From: Topomyia yanbarensis
Taxonomy: Eukaryota > Arthropoda > Insecta > Diptera > Culicidae
DNA length: 64,000 nt
Assembly (NCBI RefSeq): GCF_030247195.1
Contig: NW_026683307.1
Location: 35,378 to 99,377 of the forward strand
Reading direction: 5' to 3'
Numbering within the stretch: the stretch's first letter is position 1; every line of letters begins with the position of its first letter. The notes below the pieces were generated by a model. The model worked only from the letters and a program-made list of their open reading frames with translations, did no database searches and was not told the origin of the DNA. Positions 1-12,518 of this stretch are shown here, in pieces. The position numbers and the translations under genes were made by a program.

Positions 1-826
1 AATATCAATACCTTAAACGAAATCTTTCAAACCCTATTTCCTAGAAAAAATATAAAATTGACAACCAATTTATATATCCAAAACCACTTGTACCACTATA
101 GGAACACCTGCACCAGTAGTGGTGCAATCATTAATTTCGGTTCCTATTGTTGCGAATCCCATTGATTTCTTATGACACATGCAACTATAGGTGCAAGGGA
201 AATTCACAGAAAATCAATTCTTTCAATTGTTATTTGAGCGAATCTCAAGGATAACAGTTTTACTGTCGCATGATTTTAGTGTGATGAACCAATAAAAAAC
301 CTGTTTTAATCCACCTAACGGTGCAATTGTGCCTTTCTCAATCATGAACACGAGAATGTTTGCGTTGTTTATATTCATTAAAAAGCTTTCAAATGCATAT
401 ATTACATTTTATTATTATGCATGCAATGACAAATATACAAGAAAAGAAATCATTATTCGAGCTCTAAAATTTTGTGAAAGAAAAAAATAGCCACGGTAAT
501 ATTGAACTAAAAAAGGTGCGAAATCGGCAAAGTCCCAAAAAGTCGATTTAAAAAAAAAATCGTGAGAACATAAAATCTCGACATTTCATGCATTTTAAAG
601 ATGTTTGGCATCAAAAATACGAATTCGATTTCTGAAATTTCATGGGGTCCCCCCATTGAAAAAAATGTTGAGTTCCGGCTTATATGGGAATTTCATATGT
701 GACCGGACGGTTCAGTCTATATTTCCGGAACCATATAAGCGACCCGTGCGAAATTTTATAGACATCTGTGGGGATAATATAGCTATCAGCTATATATAGC
801 TATATTTTGAAAGATGGCCGCTTTTC
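1..826. other. Unassigned AT-rich sequence
   Basis: I see no gene, RNA or bounded repeat here. The short open frame at 605-799 shows no recognisable motif. Confidence 0.5.
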
Positions 827-1053
827 CCGGGCACTTTTGGAACCGTCTATGGTGGTCAATGTAGTCAACGAAAATTTGTTTGGTCGTCGGTGACCTAGAA
901 CTGCAAATTTAAGTTGTTTAAGAGACATTTTAGCGAAATTTTTACCTTTTTTTTGCTTTCATCGGAGTATCGGTTTGAATCACAATTTGCTATGTGATCG
1001 CACGACACAAGCCGTAACTCCGGAACCGGAAGTCGGTTCGGGATAAAATTTAA

Positions 1054-1169
1054 CCCTCCGGAAGTCGCGCTTATGACCCACTGAACGAGTAGCCGCTGGT
1101 ATTCTAGGTCGGTTTTGCTAGATTTTCAGAGCAGCGTGCACTCAGTGCACTAGCGCGACTCCCGGAAGG
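1054..1169. mobile_element. TTAA-flanked MITE (piggyBac-type), 116 bp
   Basis: TTAA stands on both sides (1050-1053 and 1170-1173). The inverted termini are CCCTCCGGAAGTCGCGC on the left and, on the right, the complement of CCTTCCGGGAGTCGCGC. The interior is too short to code. The sister repeat unit downstream lacks the element: the distance between shared landmarks is 174 bases here (1021 to 1195) and 54 there (1475 to 1529), a difference of 120, which equals 116 plus one TTAA. TTAA duplication is the hallmark of piggyBac-type transposition. Confidence 0.85.
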
Positions 1170-1593
1170 TTAACAGCTATTTACGGGGACGCAACATCTT
1201 TCATTTGAGACTAAGTTTTGTTGATTCGGTTTAGCCATCTCCGAGAAACCGATGTGACAGTTATTCTGAATTTGGATACTTCCGCCGGGGCTTCCGGAAC
1301 CGATGATGGTGGCCAATGTGACCAAAAAGACTTTGAATGGCTGTTAGTTAACTAGTACTACAAATCGAAGCAGTTGTGGTCACATTTTGGAAAAATTTTC
1401 ACCATTATACATTCATTGCAGAATTCATTAAAATCGACATTTTCTACGTGATCGTACTCATCACCCTGTAATTCCGGAACCGGAAGTCAGATCAATTAGA
1501 AATTCAATAGCAGCCTATGGGAGCGTTGCACCTTTCATTTGGGACTAAGTTTGCGAAAATCGGTTCAGCCATCTCTGAGAAAAGTGAATGAGA

Positions 1594-1640
1594 TTACACA
1601 CATACATACACACACATACATACACATACAGACATTTGCT
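1594..1640. repeat. CATA/CA microsatellite
   Basis: Alternating ACACATACATACA units inside the second repeat unit. Confidence 0.85.
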
Positions 1641-1760
1641 GAACTCGACGAGCTGAATCGAATGGTATATGTCACTCGGCCCTCCGGGTCTCCATTAAAA
1701 AGTCGTTTTTCAGGGCAATTGCAATACCTTTCTATTGAGAAAGGCAAAAATATTTTGTGA

Positions 1761-4700
1761 TGGTTGGTACCTTAGTTAGGCGTATAACCCACTACTGTAA
1801 TTATTCGTACACATCAACTATAGGAGCACCCACCCTACTTGCATTTATGAGATGCTTCTTCAAAACTCGTCCGTCACCCAACTTGGTTGCCGCATATACC
1901 CCACAAGTATTTCGAATAAATTCGAACCTGTCAACGGATTTGAACGCTAATAATAGGGACATAGAAACTGGGATAACTTCCAGATCTTTTTAAGCCAACA
2001 CACAACCGGAGACACTTTCGTCAAAAATGACTTAATTTCGACATGATTTAGAGGTGTCTCCAATCAAAAATCGTGTTTTGCTATATGTCCATAGGCTTTA
2101 AATTCACACCTAGAACAAAAATCTGAGCTGACCCATGCATATTTCAAAACTTTTTTAAAACGTGGGAAGGTCTATAGTATATGTATTGTGTAAGCAGACA
2201 CAATAAAGTTCGAAAATTTATTAGATCCTTGCATGTAAACTTTCTAGAAACATTTAAATGGATTGTCCCTAGCAAATTACTGTTTTCGGTCAACAACATT
2301 CAGATTTATTGTGTAGGTTTGTCATCTGGAGTGAAATAGTGATCTTATTTCCATACAATTTTTGAAGCGCGATGTGGGAAGTCGAGATGCAGTCAGTGGC
2401 CTCCAGAATTTGTGCAGTCATTCGGGACAACAACAAAAATTGATATGTGTTGTGCTGGCTGAAACATCATTTTTTATGGTTCTCATGCAACCACGAGCCA
2501 TTTCAATGCCCAGCAATCGTAGATAGTTCTTGCATCTCAATTCGTTATAAATAGCATAACAAAAAGTTGTGCATACCATTGCATCGAGAAAATTCCCATC
2601 AGATAAGGGACAAATAAGTAGTAGAGCTGCTGGATGACACGTTTTCCATTGAGGAGTAAGTTCGTGAAAAAAGCCAAGTGTGTGCTATGGTAAAGTATTT
2701 CCATGAATTAGAACTCCTCGGTTCGATATTCAACACAATCGAAGCTGCTCGTTTGCTGCCGGTCGATCGTTGCTTAACTACACGAATTTCACATTTGTTC
2801 TTTTCCCATTCGAAACATTTCTAAGAATGTCACCAGACAGCAAGTTGCCAGTACCGACCGTGTGGCGAAAGAGCGTACCGATTATTATTTGCCTATTATT
2901 AATGTTGTAATTCCCAGCCAACATTACATTCAACAGGCACCATAAACCACATCACAAACGGCGGCACAGAGTTAAGTTAGTCGCTTCCCGTATACGCTGC
3001 TGCGACGTTCGTATTTCGATCGCTACGGTAGCATCGCGATGGCAATTGGTAGCTATTTCACCCGATGATCCACCATCAAGCCCCGGTTTCAAAGACTCAA
3101 GTAGCAATTGTATCTCTAGCCTCCCTACCCCTACCAGCTCGCACCGGTTTGACCTACCACCTTCTGCTTGGGAAATCATGTATTGGTACCAAAACCGCGC
3201 TTCGCTCATGCAACAGATCTTCAGACCGATGCTCGACTGAGTTCTTTGTCGTGCCTACGTAGGTACTCGAAGTTCAATTAAATTCTACTGTAAGAATTGC
3301 ATCAAGTCAACTACACTGCTATGGGTAGGTTAGGAACTAGTTATGTGGTCGCCGATGGAGTTGGCCTTGGTCGGGTTGGAAATTGATGCAGAGAAGCGTT
3401 TATATAAAAAAAACCAGATCAATGCATCAAAAGTGCATGTTTCACGGAACAATTTGTCAGCAGGGATCTCCCTGGCAGCATGCTCCTATGTCGGATTTTT
3501 TAGCTTCAAATAAATAGACATTTAGTTTCACATGTTCTTCATGAGCAGACGTCGTGAGGTTGATCACCTACAATGATGATCTTTTTTTCTGCTGAAGGGT
3601 ACAATGATCTGTTTTCGATCATGAGCGGAACTCCAAGGGATTGGCTTGTAACTGAGCAGAGGAGTGGTAGCTGCTCTTTCCCGCACGTTATTTGCCAAAA
3701 AGATCAATTTGTTACGAGACTGATGAGCGTTCGGACGTATTTTAGTAAATACTTGACTGAAGCGATGATGCGCTTTTAAAGGTTAGTTGCTTCCTTCTAG
3801 GTTGTAGTTTTTGACATATTCAGTATTGAAAAGTAATTTATAGTATGAATGGTTTGTAATATTCTCTGAAAACTGTTTCATATCTTAATGGTAGCATTAC
3901 ACTAATATTGAGATAGAAACATTATTTTACGTTGATTTTAGGGATTTTTGTAAATAAATACAAATTTTTTTCAACTCTGCATTTTTAGAAAAAATACTTA
4001 AACGAAAACGGTTTGATTCTTTTTTCATAAACCGTAACTACTGCTCTCTAATCACTTACTGGTTTTAGGATAATAATCTGCATCTTTCTAATCGTAGTGA
4101 ACTCCACATTTTACCTTCGTACGCGGATATAAAAAAGTCAACAATGCGGTCACTAAGCTAAGCTATTAAAAATGAACCCATTTAATGACATTGTCATTGG
4201 CGCTTCCTCGACACATTTCACCTGACTTAGGTACTATATACCAATAATTTCCTATAATCGACCACTGCTTATTTTGTCACTTGGGTTGATAGAGAAAAAA
4301 ACGTTCATTATTGCTTCATACCGGACCACTACTTCAAACCTATCTGACCGATCCATCAAGGTTTACCTAGTAGATAGTCTCTTGAAACGTCAGCAGACAG
4401 CTCATTAACATTCCTGATTGGTCCAATCTGGTTGCCACAAATTATACCCCTTCCCGGCAAATCGGAGTGGTATAGTTTTTTTTCTGTTTCGTTCTTGATT
4501 CCGTTGTGATTCTTGCAGAAGGCAGTCAACTTCGTTTAGTATAAGGGGGTTAATTAGAAATTACGATGAATTGCATGCGTTTAGAACTATGAAGTCTTAG
4601 TAACGCAGCTATGCAGTCAATGATCAACTCAACACCTAATGAGGCGTACCGGGAAGTGAGCTAGTTGGTCACCTTAGTAAAACTAGCTATCGATAGGTGA

Positions 4701-5317
4701 ATGTGGTCGGCTGTCGGTACCCTTTTGTTTTTGGCTCATAACATTACTCCAATTGCACAAAGTTATTTATTCCCATCCCAAAGGACCATTAATCTTCTTA
4801 GCAAAGTCACTCCCAACGTTTCATCCTAACCCCCTATAAACTGAAACGGTCGGTACGGTTGTCCTCGTTTCTTCCTCATTCCAGTTTCAAAACGATTCGT
4901 TGGTTGAATTGTTCATTAAATGAATAACTCAATTGCAATAATATTGAATCATCTTCAATTGCCGTATAATATTGAATAATCTTCAAACCCAACTCTGCAC
5001 AGTGGGCCTGGCAGTTTTAATATTTGCGATATATTATAATATGCTTCAAATATTAATGTTGACAACCAAAACACTAAAGAATAACTGCGGTGTTTTCCAG
5101 GATGCTTTTCAATACTGGCTTAGAATAGAATAGATTAGAAATAACATTACTCTAATTGCACAATAACATAATAAGCATACCAATGGAGAGCTAAAGGCCT
5201 TAACTAATAACTTGTGAAGGAATTTAATTTATTCCGTCTATATGAAAATTTGTTTACTAACAATTTAGTAAAATGATCATTTTTTGCCATTTAGAAAAAT
5301 TGGGACAATATCCGAGG
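1761..5317. other. Unassigned intergenic sequence
   Basis: No recognisable gene or complete element. Short open frames at 2952-3262 (both strands) and 3573-3779 show no motif. A short phrase, AACATTACTC(C/T)AATTGCACAA, occurs near 4739 and again near 5143, which suggests a small dispersed repeat. Confidence 0.45.
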
Positions 5318-5669
5318 TGAAACAAGATCATTTTCTCGAACAGCTTCCGGATGCATGACAGCATTGCAATTGGCCGCTACGAGTTGTTGTCGGAGGCTGG
5401 TTTAACTGGTTTTGAAATGACGATGATCTTCACTTGCCTCCAGTTAATGGGACAATGTTACACTCAAGGAACTTGTTAAATAAATTCAATAAGCATCTCT
5501 TGGCAGAGTCTGGCAGAATAAATTGCATTTGATTTTTTGTCTGGGTTAGGACCTACTTGTTTCACGAGAGGAGAGCAAGTGGGAACTCCACCATCAAAAA
5601 AGGTGTTTCATTCGCGCTATCGTGAGGGGACGCGGCGTGGTAGATCTTCTGTGTCAGTGACGAATCCGG

Positions 5670-6599
5670 TCAAACCTTCTTGGGCGGCGAAAGCGAATAT
5701 CCAACGGTTTGGATATCACATGTTCTCGTTATTACTGTTCCGGTTTCGCATACACCGAGCCATGCCCAAATAGTGCCGATCGATATTTCTCTCGTTAGTC
5801 CGTCAACGAACCGGCACCAAAAACTACGTTTCTTTGCTTTCGTCAAACTCAAATTCTTTCGTGTTTTTAACTTCGCGTACTGTCGAAAGCTAGTGGGTAA
5901 CCCGTCGTCCCGGTAGGTATTATACCCGGCGACCTTCTCCGCGTACACGTCACAGTACTCTTTGTCCCACTATGGGTTGGGAGGTCGCCCACGAGAGTTC
6001 GCGTCTGGTACACGTTTAGTTCTGAGCTTGAATCGCGAATCGAGAATCAAGCCAGCCAGGAACCCGTACTCTTCCTCCGGGGGAAGCTCTTGTATGGTCT
6101 CAATTTGGCCGAATATCGCGGATGCATAGCTCTTCCAATCCAGACCCTGAACTGTTAGCAATAGTGATTACGATTGACAGATGCTCGCTACTATGAAGAT
6201 CAGAGATTACCTTCCACATGCAATCTAACCGCAGCGATGTCAGGCAGAGGGACAAGTATAAGGCGCTCGGGAGGAGCAAGAAATTCGTATCATTTTCCCC
6301 ATTTTGAAATGGTCACATTTAAGTTGCCACAAATCTCATTCAGTAAGGTAGAGCGATCATCCATCGTGAAGGCAACTCCATGTCGTACAGTGGGAGTTAA
6401 AATCACTTAAAACTAGCCTCGGTACGGGGAGGAGCTCCGCAATATCACAAAGTCAGCGGGTACCAACTGAGGCTCTAGGGGGGAATGCAGGTGGAAACAA
6501 TGCAAATTCACTTTTAATTCTGGTTTGGCAAGCGACAACTTCAATGCCTGTTATCGAGGGAAGGTCGATTCAATTAAAATCCCCTAAAGTACTCCCCCA
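5670..6599 (-). pseudogene. LINE family 1 ORF2 fragment (endonuclease and linker)
   Basis: Decayed coding sequence for the part of ORF2 between the endonuclease and the reverse transcriptase. The best frame (5670-5948, minus) reads MYAEKVAGYNTYRDDGLP and onward, matching ELYAEKSTAYKAFREDGLP in the full copy at about 18220. A second frame (5970-6161) reads LDWKSYASAIFGQIETIQ, matching the full copy at about 18030. Frames change several times. There is no function to assign beyond a relic of a retrotransposon polyprotein. Confidence 0.8.
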
Positions 6600-9411
6600 C
6601 ACCATGGGCCACAAATCGATTTTTTTGGTCGAAAAACCAGAACTTATAAACCGTTAGTGCTAGACTTTCAGTGTCTTTGGAACAAATTCTCTACAATAAG
6701 TGCCCTTCATTTTAGGGAAAACAAAATTAGGGTGGTCCTCTCGATTTTTGAAATAAAAAAATTATCTCCTGAATGAAAAAAGATAGAAGAATATGACCTT
6801 CCAAAGAAATGTAGAGAAATCAATTTTGAGTAACTTTGCTGAAAACGTGGAAACTCTATTTTCAACGGTTGTTATTTTACAGCAATGTCCCTTGTTCTGC
6901 TTAGGGTGACTCTTAAAAATTCAGTTTTTTTAATATAACATCTTTGAAGTTGATTTCTCGTGAATGTCGTCTTCGAACAAAAGTTAGCTCTTTCAAATGC
7001 GCACTTTAGAGTCCAACTCATTATCTTTTATATAAACAGAGTTATTGACGATTTCATGCTCAAAATTCGACATTTTCTAAGCTAAATTACTTCGAAGGTG
7101 GCAAAAAGTGGCAATCAATGTTATGACCATCTGATAGTACTTTAAAAACACTACAAAATAAGGGGTACCTGGTTTGTCTCCTAGTGACTCTTCATGTGAA
7201 ATGTTTGCTTATAAACTACCTCTGTTCCATGGGTCAAAAATCGATTTTTTATGAAAATCCAGTTCTTATATCCCGTAAGTGCTAGATATTCAGTGTCTCC
7301 AAAAGAATTTCTTCGCAATAAGTGCGCTTCATTTCGGTGTAAAAAACAGGGTGGTCTCCTTGATTTTTGGAATGAAAATAATTTCTCCTGAACAATAATA
7401 GAAGTATAAAGCCCTACTGAAAATTAAAAAATAATAGTAACTTTGTTGACAATTCCTAAACTATCGACAGAAGCTTTTATTTTACGCCGTTTTCTTTTAA
7501 TTGGTTTGGCCTGACTTTAAAAAAAAACAGTGTTTCAATAAAATACTTTTGAAGTCAATTTTCCAAAAATTTTGAAATTTTGTTCTGATGTCTATTTTTT
7601 CTTTGGAGACCAACTTATTAGTTTAAAAAACTAAGATATTGATTTTTTCTTTTTTTTCTCTGCGTTTCAACAATTTATACACTGATAAAATAAAGTACCT
7701 TTCAATGCGTAGAAAACTGCCCATTTTGAATAAAAGTGGAATAACCCATTTAATGGGTAAAGAGCTTGTACGTCAACCTGGTTCTCTCTTACCTATTATT
7801 TCTTGTGGAAAGTCGTCCCAGGATGAAAAAAATTATAAATTTAAAAAAAAATCAATTTTACACTATTTCCCTGAATTCTGATAGAATCTCTATCTTAAAA
7901 CCTAAAATCAACATAAAAACTGTCACTTAACAGAATCCCTGAATCTTCTAGAGCAGTCGAAATTGTTGAATTATCGCATATTTGCACCATCCTTAGAAGT
8001 CTAAACTGCCGTTTTTAATTTGTAGGTTATCTCGCTTGAAGTAATTCATAAAGGACCCATTATTAGCATCAATATACCCGTTGGCACAGCCTCATCGAGC
8101 TATTGTGAATTGGATTAGAAGTACTCATTGTTAGAAGCAAAAAAGTACCCACAGTTGACAGCTCGAATAACTTCCGAAAATAAGCAATTTATATTGATAT
8201 CATTGATAAAGTGTTTTTGCCGTGTATGGAAAATAACTCCGAAGGAGGAGGCTGCCAATCCATCCGTTTGATAATAATAAAAAATACTTTTAAATGAGAG
8301 CTGAACAGCTTGTTCCCCAACGTACATTCACGTGGAATTTTTTATTGTTAATTTCCGAAGGCAAGAAATGGTATTTTGGGAAATTATTAGGGCAAATTAC
8401 AGTGAACTGAAACAGAAGAGGTAATATAATGAATAAAAGACAAATAAATCAATAATGCTAAACAAAGGGTGCTTCCTGTACCATAAACCCGAGCTTTCAA
8501 TAAATTGTAATATGTTGATAATTTCTTTTTTTTGTCATGCGAATAAAACTTATGCCATGCAAATACTCCAAACATTTATTTTATAAACCGTAGTCCAAAA
8601 ACTACATGTTTTATGTACAATTTAACTCCACGAAACAAGTTTAGAATAACATCTTCCGAGAGCATCATTAAATTTGATTTGCATCGGAGATCCGGATGTG
8701 TGTATATAAGAACGGCGACTATGATAAATATATATTTTAAGTACGAATTTAGATGAATACCGCATACCTTCTCTATAACAGAGGTAATTTATAAGCAAAC
8801 ATTTCACATGAAGAGTCACTAGGAGACAAACCATGTACCCCTTATTTTGTAGTATTTTTAAAGTACTATCAGATGGTCATAACGTTGATTGCTTTTTGCC
8901 ACCGTCGGAGTTATTTAGCTTAGAAAATGTCCAATTTTGATCAGAAAATCGTCAATAACTCTGTTTATATAAAAGATAAAGAGTTGGACTCTGAAGAAGA
9001 AATGTGCGCATTTGAAAGAGCTAACTTTTGTTTGAAGATGATATTCACGAGCAATCAACTTCAAAGATGTTATATTAAAAAAAACTGAATTTTTAAGAGC
9101 CACCCTAAACGGAACAAGGGAAATCGCTGTAAAATAACAAGCGTTGAAGATAGAGCTTCAGCGTTTTCAGCAAAGTTACTCAAAATTGAATTCTCTACAT
9201 TTCTTTGGAAGGTCATCATCTCTTCTATCTTTTTTCATTCAGGAGATAATTTTTTTATTTCAAAAATCGAGAGGACCACCCTAATTTCGTTTTCCCTAAA
9301 ATGAAGGGCACTTATTGTAGAGAATTTGTTCCAAAGACACTGAAAGTCTAGCACTAACGGTTTATAAGTTCTGGTTTTTCGACCAAAAAAATCGATTTGT
9401 GGCCCATGGTG
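6600..9411. mobile_element. Foldback element A, 2.8 kb, arms about 630 bp
   Basis: Long inverted repeats bound it: left arm about 6600-7226 and right arm about 8777-9411, opening with CACCATGGGCC and closing with GGCCCATGGTG. The left arm is followed by a diverged second copy of itself in direct orientation (7227 to about 7835, again beginning CCATGGGTCAAAAATCGATT), so the arms are built from sub-repeats, as in foldback-type transposons. The interior (about 7836-8776) has no coding region I can recognise. It sits inside LINE copy B, so it is younger than that copy. I could not define its target duplication; a short CCCC run flanks both ends. Confidence 0.85.
7227..7835 (+). repeat. Internal direct copy of the foldback A arm unit
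   Basis: Starts like the left arm (CCATGGGTCAAAAATCGATT against CCATGGGCCACAAATCGATT) and keeps the same order of phrases (AGTGCTAGA, TTCAGTGTCT, AATAAGTGC) for several hundred bases before similarity fades. The end is approximate. Confidence 0.65.
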
Positions 9412-10575
9412 CCCCGTAAGATACTTCTCGATTCAATCGATAATCGATAATAATATTAAAATCGTAAAAGTTGAGGTCTATTTCTGAAGTATGCCATGTT
9501 TTGCATAATGCAAATGCATCACATTATTTATTGAAATTTTAGGGAATCGATTTTCGGGATAATGCTTCTGCAATTCCACTGTAGAACAGTGATCAAATCC
9601 GCAACCTCGTTCGATGAATTAGCCATCGAATGATACAATCGCTGAAAGAAGAAGCCATTTTGTACTGTACTGCATCAAGAATGTTTTTACTGCGGAGAGA
9701 AAACTTATTAGAATGTTTTTAGATGTCAGAAATATTTTTGTCTGTTAAAATACGATCCACTATATTAAAGAATTTTATTAAGCTGGTGTTGGTTTCTTTT
9801 TTTGGCTGAGATATGGGAACACTTGGGGTTTTAATTTCCCAGGACATGTTTCCTTTTCTGAACTCAGGTTTCTGAGACCAGGAGTTAATTGCATCGGTTT
9901 GGGATCAGTACTTCCTCCAGTAATCATTTTTGGAAGACCTTGGGAAGCTTGGGAGAGCAAAGAAAATCTCCTTTTACTATTTCGCTTTTAGGCTCGACAG
10001 ACGATGTTCCCTCTTGGGGTTTATCAGGGTCGCATTCGTCAGTAGACAAGTTAGTATGGAGATTCGTAGAGACCGGTGACGTAGCTATCTTCAGCGAAAA
10101 ATCGCTTAGAGCATCCCTGAAGGTCGCTTCAGTTTCTCCTCGCGCTGTTTGTATGCAGGACATAACAGGAGATCAATATGGAGGCACTATTCGTAATCCC
10201 TTCCAAAAGAATCATTTAAATGATACCTACCGTATTTACCAGAACGAGCTTCATTGCTACAATGAGAGGTTGTGCGTCTCAGTTGTTTGCAATTAGTGTA
10301 GTTCATGAGCCGCGGTACAAAAAGACGAACAGGTAGACGAACCTTACCAAAAAGGAGATAGGTAGAGCAGATCCGGTGATGGTCACCCGATAGGAGTCTG
10401 AGTTCACATATTTCCTCTTCCCATTTGCTGCGACTCATGTTGAATGTAGACGTGTGCAGTCCAATCTCTTCGTTGGCTGAAGCATGGGGTCCTTAAAGCA
10501 GCCAACCCCATATGTCAGCAAATCCGCGTTATTCAAACTAGAATCGAAGACTCGTTCGTCAGCTTCGGTAAGCTA
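9412..10575 (-). pseudogene. LINE family 1 ORF1 and start of ORF2 (copy B)
   Basis: Minus-strand relic of a gag-like ORF1 and the start of ORF2. The RLFVPRLMNYTNCKQL stretch (about 10270-10330) equals the region just before and into the first zinc knuckle of the intact ORF1, but the later knuckle cysteines are mostly lost. Upstream on this strand, 'ttggctgctttaaggacccc' (about 10480-10505) matches the GVGCFKDP motif of ORF1. The ORF1/ORF2 junction corresponds to about 9600-9640. Stops interrupt every frame. Confidence 0.8.
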
Positions 10576-10590
10576 TTTCAGATTTTATTT

Positions 10591-10852
10591 AGGTGTCGCC
10601 ATTTTGATATGAAAAATGGCAACACCTACGCTACCTGGCTACCGACATTAACTTTCGAGAAATTATCCCTCGCTAAAATTGAATGCAACAAAGTTTCGGA
10701 TAATTTTTTTAGTTCAGATAGCACAGAGTAGAGCCGCCATTTTAAATGAAAGAAATGGCGGCTTCTTGCTGATGTATTAGCCACATTTCAAGAATATGTT
10801 TAAGTTCAAAGTTTAGGACCGCCATTTCACGAAAATAAAAATGACGGTACCC
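10591..10852. repeat. Three spaced hairpins with a shared GCCATTT/AAATGGC core
   Basis: Hairpin 1 (10591-10627) has 15-base arms with one mismatch, AGGTGTCGCCATTTT and its complement. Hairpin 2 (10732-10763) has perfect 11-base arms, AGCCGCCATTT/AAATGGCGGCT. Hairpin 3 (about 10817-10852) has imperfect arms built on ACCGCCATTT/AAATGACGGT. Loops are about 7 to 10 bases. The intervening sequence also has loosely similar phrases (AAGTTTCGGATA near 10691 and AAATTTCGGATA near 10891), so this may be a diverged tandem repeat. Confidence 0.75.
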
Positions 10853-10859
10853 ACTTTCT

Positions 10860-12359
10860 GCAGCCTTTTTAATTCCCAGAAAAAGTAATTAAATTTCGGA
10901 TAGATGATTTGCTTATTGCTATAGTAAGTTCTATTTCGATGGCGTAGCAAGTCAGCGCTGAGACTGCAAATAAATAAGACGAATTCTACCTCTTAACAAT
11001 GCGGTCCCGTTGAATATGATGTCCCGTCAGAAAAGCTGGCAGGAATAATTCCGGTATGTTCGTTTGTCGATAGCTAAATGTTGTTTTTATTTAAGTAGCA
11101 ATAAAAGGGAACCCTTCACACTAAATGTAGTGGAATACGATGCTTTGGGTTATTTAAGATATAGGGTAAAGGACGTGTTTTGGCTCTAAAAACGATTTCA
11201 TTATTTACTAGGCTTACAACCAATGGAATGTGTATATATTGGTATGGTGTATGTATGGGACGGTGGGGAGTTGTGATCACTGCCAATACCCGTTTCGGAG
11301 TTTTCGAAGTAATCCGGCAATTTTTGAAAAATAAGGTATTTCAAATAGTAGTTCGTTGCTTACGACGAAAGCGCTGAGTTAAGATCAGTAGTGTATTCGG
11401 AAAACTTATCAAACTATCAAGGTCTGTCGTTTGCTGCTATAATTTTGGTGATTAATCCTGTTAAAAGTGAAATTTATCAACTACCTTTTTATTTAGTAGT
11501 AAATTGAAAAAGTTGTTGAGATTGCTTTTGCGAAAATTTTTACTGAACACTAAGTATCTTCTTTAAAAGTTTTAAAAATTAAAGCTCGTTATATTTGGAT
11601 GACAAATATTTTTGTATCATATTTATTCAATGAAGTTCTTTCAATCGTCAAAATACACAATTTTTATTAACGTATAATTTTTACTATTTCGAGTATTTTT
11701 GAAGACATAAGGCATTTTTGAAAAAAAAATATATTTTTTTCAAATTGTCTATTTCTTTACTGGACACATTGAGAGACATTCCATTGGGTTGTGTATGGTT
11801 GATTTAGCACTTTTAATAACAACTAGAACTGGCTGCCCGTTTTTGCCCGTTCAAAAGTTATTACATTTGAAACTCTCGCTAATTTTATCCAAAATTACCT
11901 AATAACTTCTAAGTCGCAAGAGATTGACCAATGATATCTTCTGAAAAGATACGTATCTTAACAAGATTCTTGACAACTTTCTATAACAGTGATTCTCAAC
12001 CTAGGGGGCCGTGAAGTCGTTGCTGGGGGTCCGCGAAGAGGAAAATCTTCTTTGAAACTTCAAGTTTTTTTATCGTATCAGACTGAAAATAATATATTGA
12101 CAGCATATAAATCGATGTTAAGCCGTGGGGGTCCGCAACCGCCCAGGGTAATTCCATGATATATTGTAATTAGTTATCAAGAAATCTTTATCCACAGAAG
12201 TAGATAGGAAAGATTCTGCGTAGGAGTTTTCGTAGTGTGCAGTTTGTTGCCACTTTTTTATACCAGCATCTTTTGTAAGCGTTACCACGTTGCTGGGTTA
12301 CGAAGAAAGGAATAGAACGGACTGTTTACATTATCATCATTGAACACTGTCGCGAATGC
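10860..12359. other. Unassigned sequence, one possible hAT end
   Basis: No gene recognised. At 11987 the phrase CAGTGATTCTCAACC, followed by a G-rich stretch and two GGGGGTCCGC phrases (about 12023 and 12129), resembles the end of hAT-type nonautonomous elements. I cannot find a matching right end, so the element is not delimited. Confidence 0.35.
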
Positions 12360-12518
12360 TTAGAAAAAAGAGTTCTTTAAGTCACGTCATCGCCGGAAAC
12401 CGTTTAAACAGCCTCTAATGGTCAATCGGATACACAAGTTTGGCCTAGACCTGGAGTGAAGCGTCGCCGTGGAAACTAGGGCCAGCCTGTACGTGCTACG
12501 GTTGAGCATGGAACGAAC

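Larger units (their letters stand above)
827..1760 (+). repeat. Interspersed noncoding repeat with two diverged tandem units
   Basis: Two related units follow each other. Both carry a GGAACCG-type start followed by a 'atggtggycaatgt' phrase (about 835 and 1290), then CGGAACCGGAAGTC (1021 and 1475), then a CATTT-GGGACTAAGTTT-like phrase (1195 and 1529). The second unit runs into a CATA/CA microsatellite (about 1594-1640) and a tail rich in 'gccctccgggtc' and 'gagaaaggca'. No coding capacity is visible. The tail resembles a repeat I associate with culicine mosquitoes, but I cannot name the family with certainty. Unit one is longer than unit two by exactly one inserted MITE. Confidence 0.7.
5318..10575 (-). 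mobile_element. LINE family 1 copy B, truncated at the 3' side and split by a foldback element
   Basis: Read on the minus strand this is colinear with the full element at 15666-21840. It starts in ORF1 at about 10575, passes the zinc-knuckle and endonuclease regions, and stops abruptly inside the reverse transcriptase at about 5318. It occupies 10575-9412 and 6599-5318; the gap is the foldback element. The sequence at 6599 and at 9412 continues the same LINE position (the 'agtactcc' / 'ttctcga' junction, compare 17480-17520). Recognisable peptides include RLFVPRLMNYTNCKQL (ORF1) and the stretch ending WCRFVDGLTREISIG (ORF2 linker). Many stops and shifts make it a dead copy. Loss of the 3' part is not ordinary 5' truncation, so a later deletion or rearrangement is implied. 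Confidence 0.85.

Noticed and set aside
7639..9103. Small open frames inside foldback A
   Set aside because: No motif; the frames are not shared between the two arms beyond what the inverted repeat forces.
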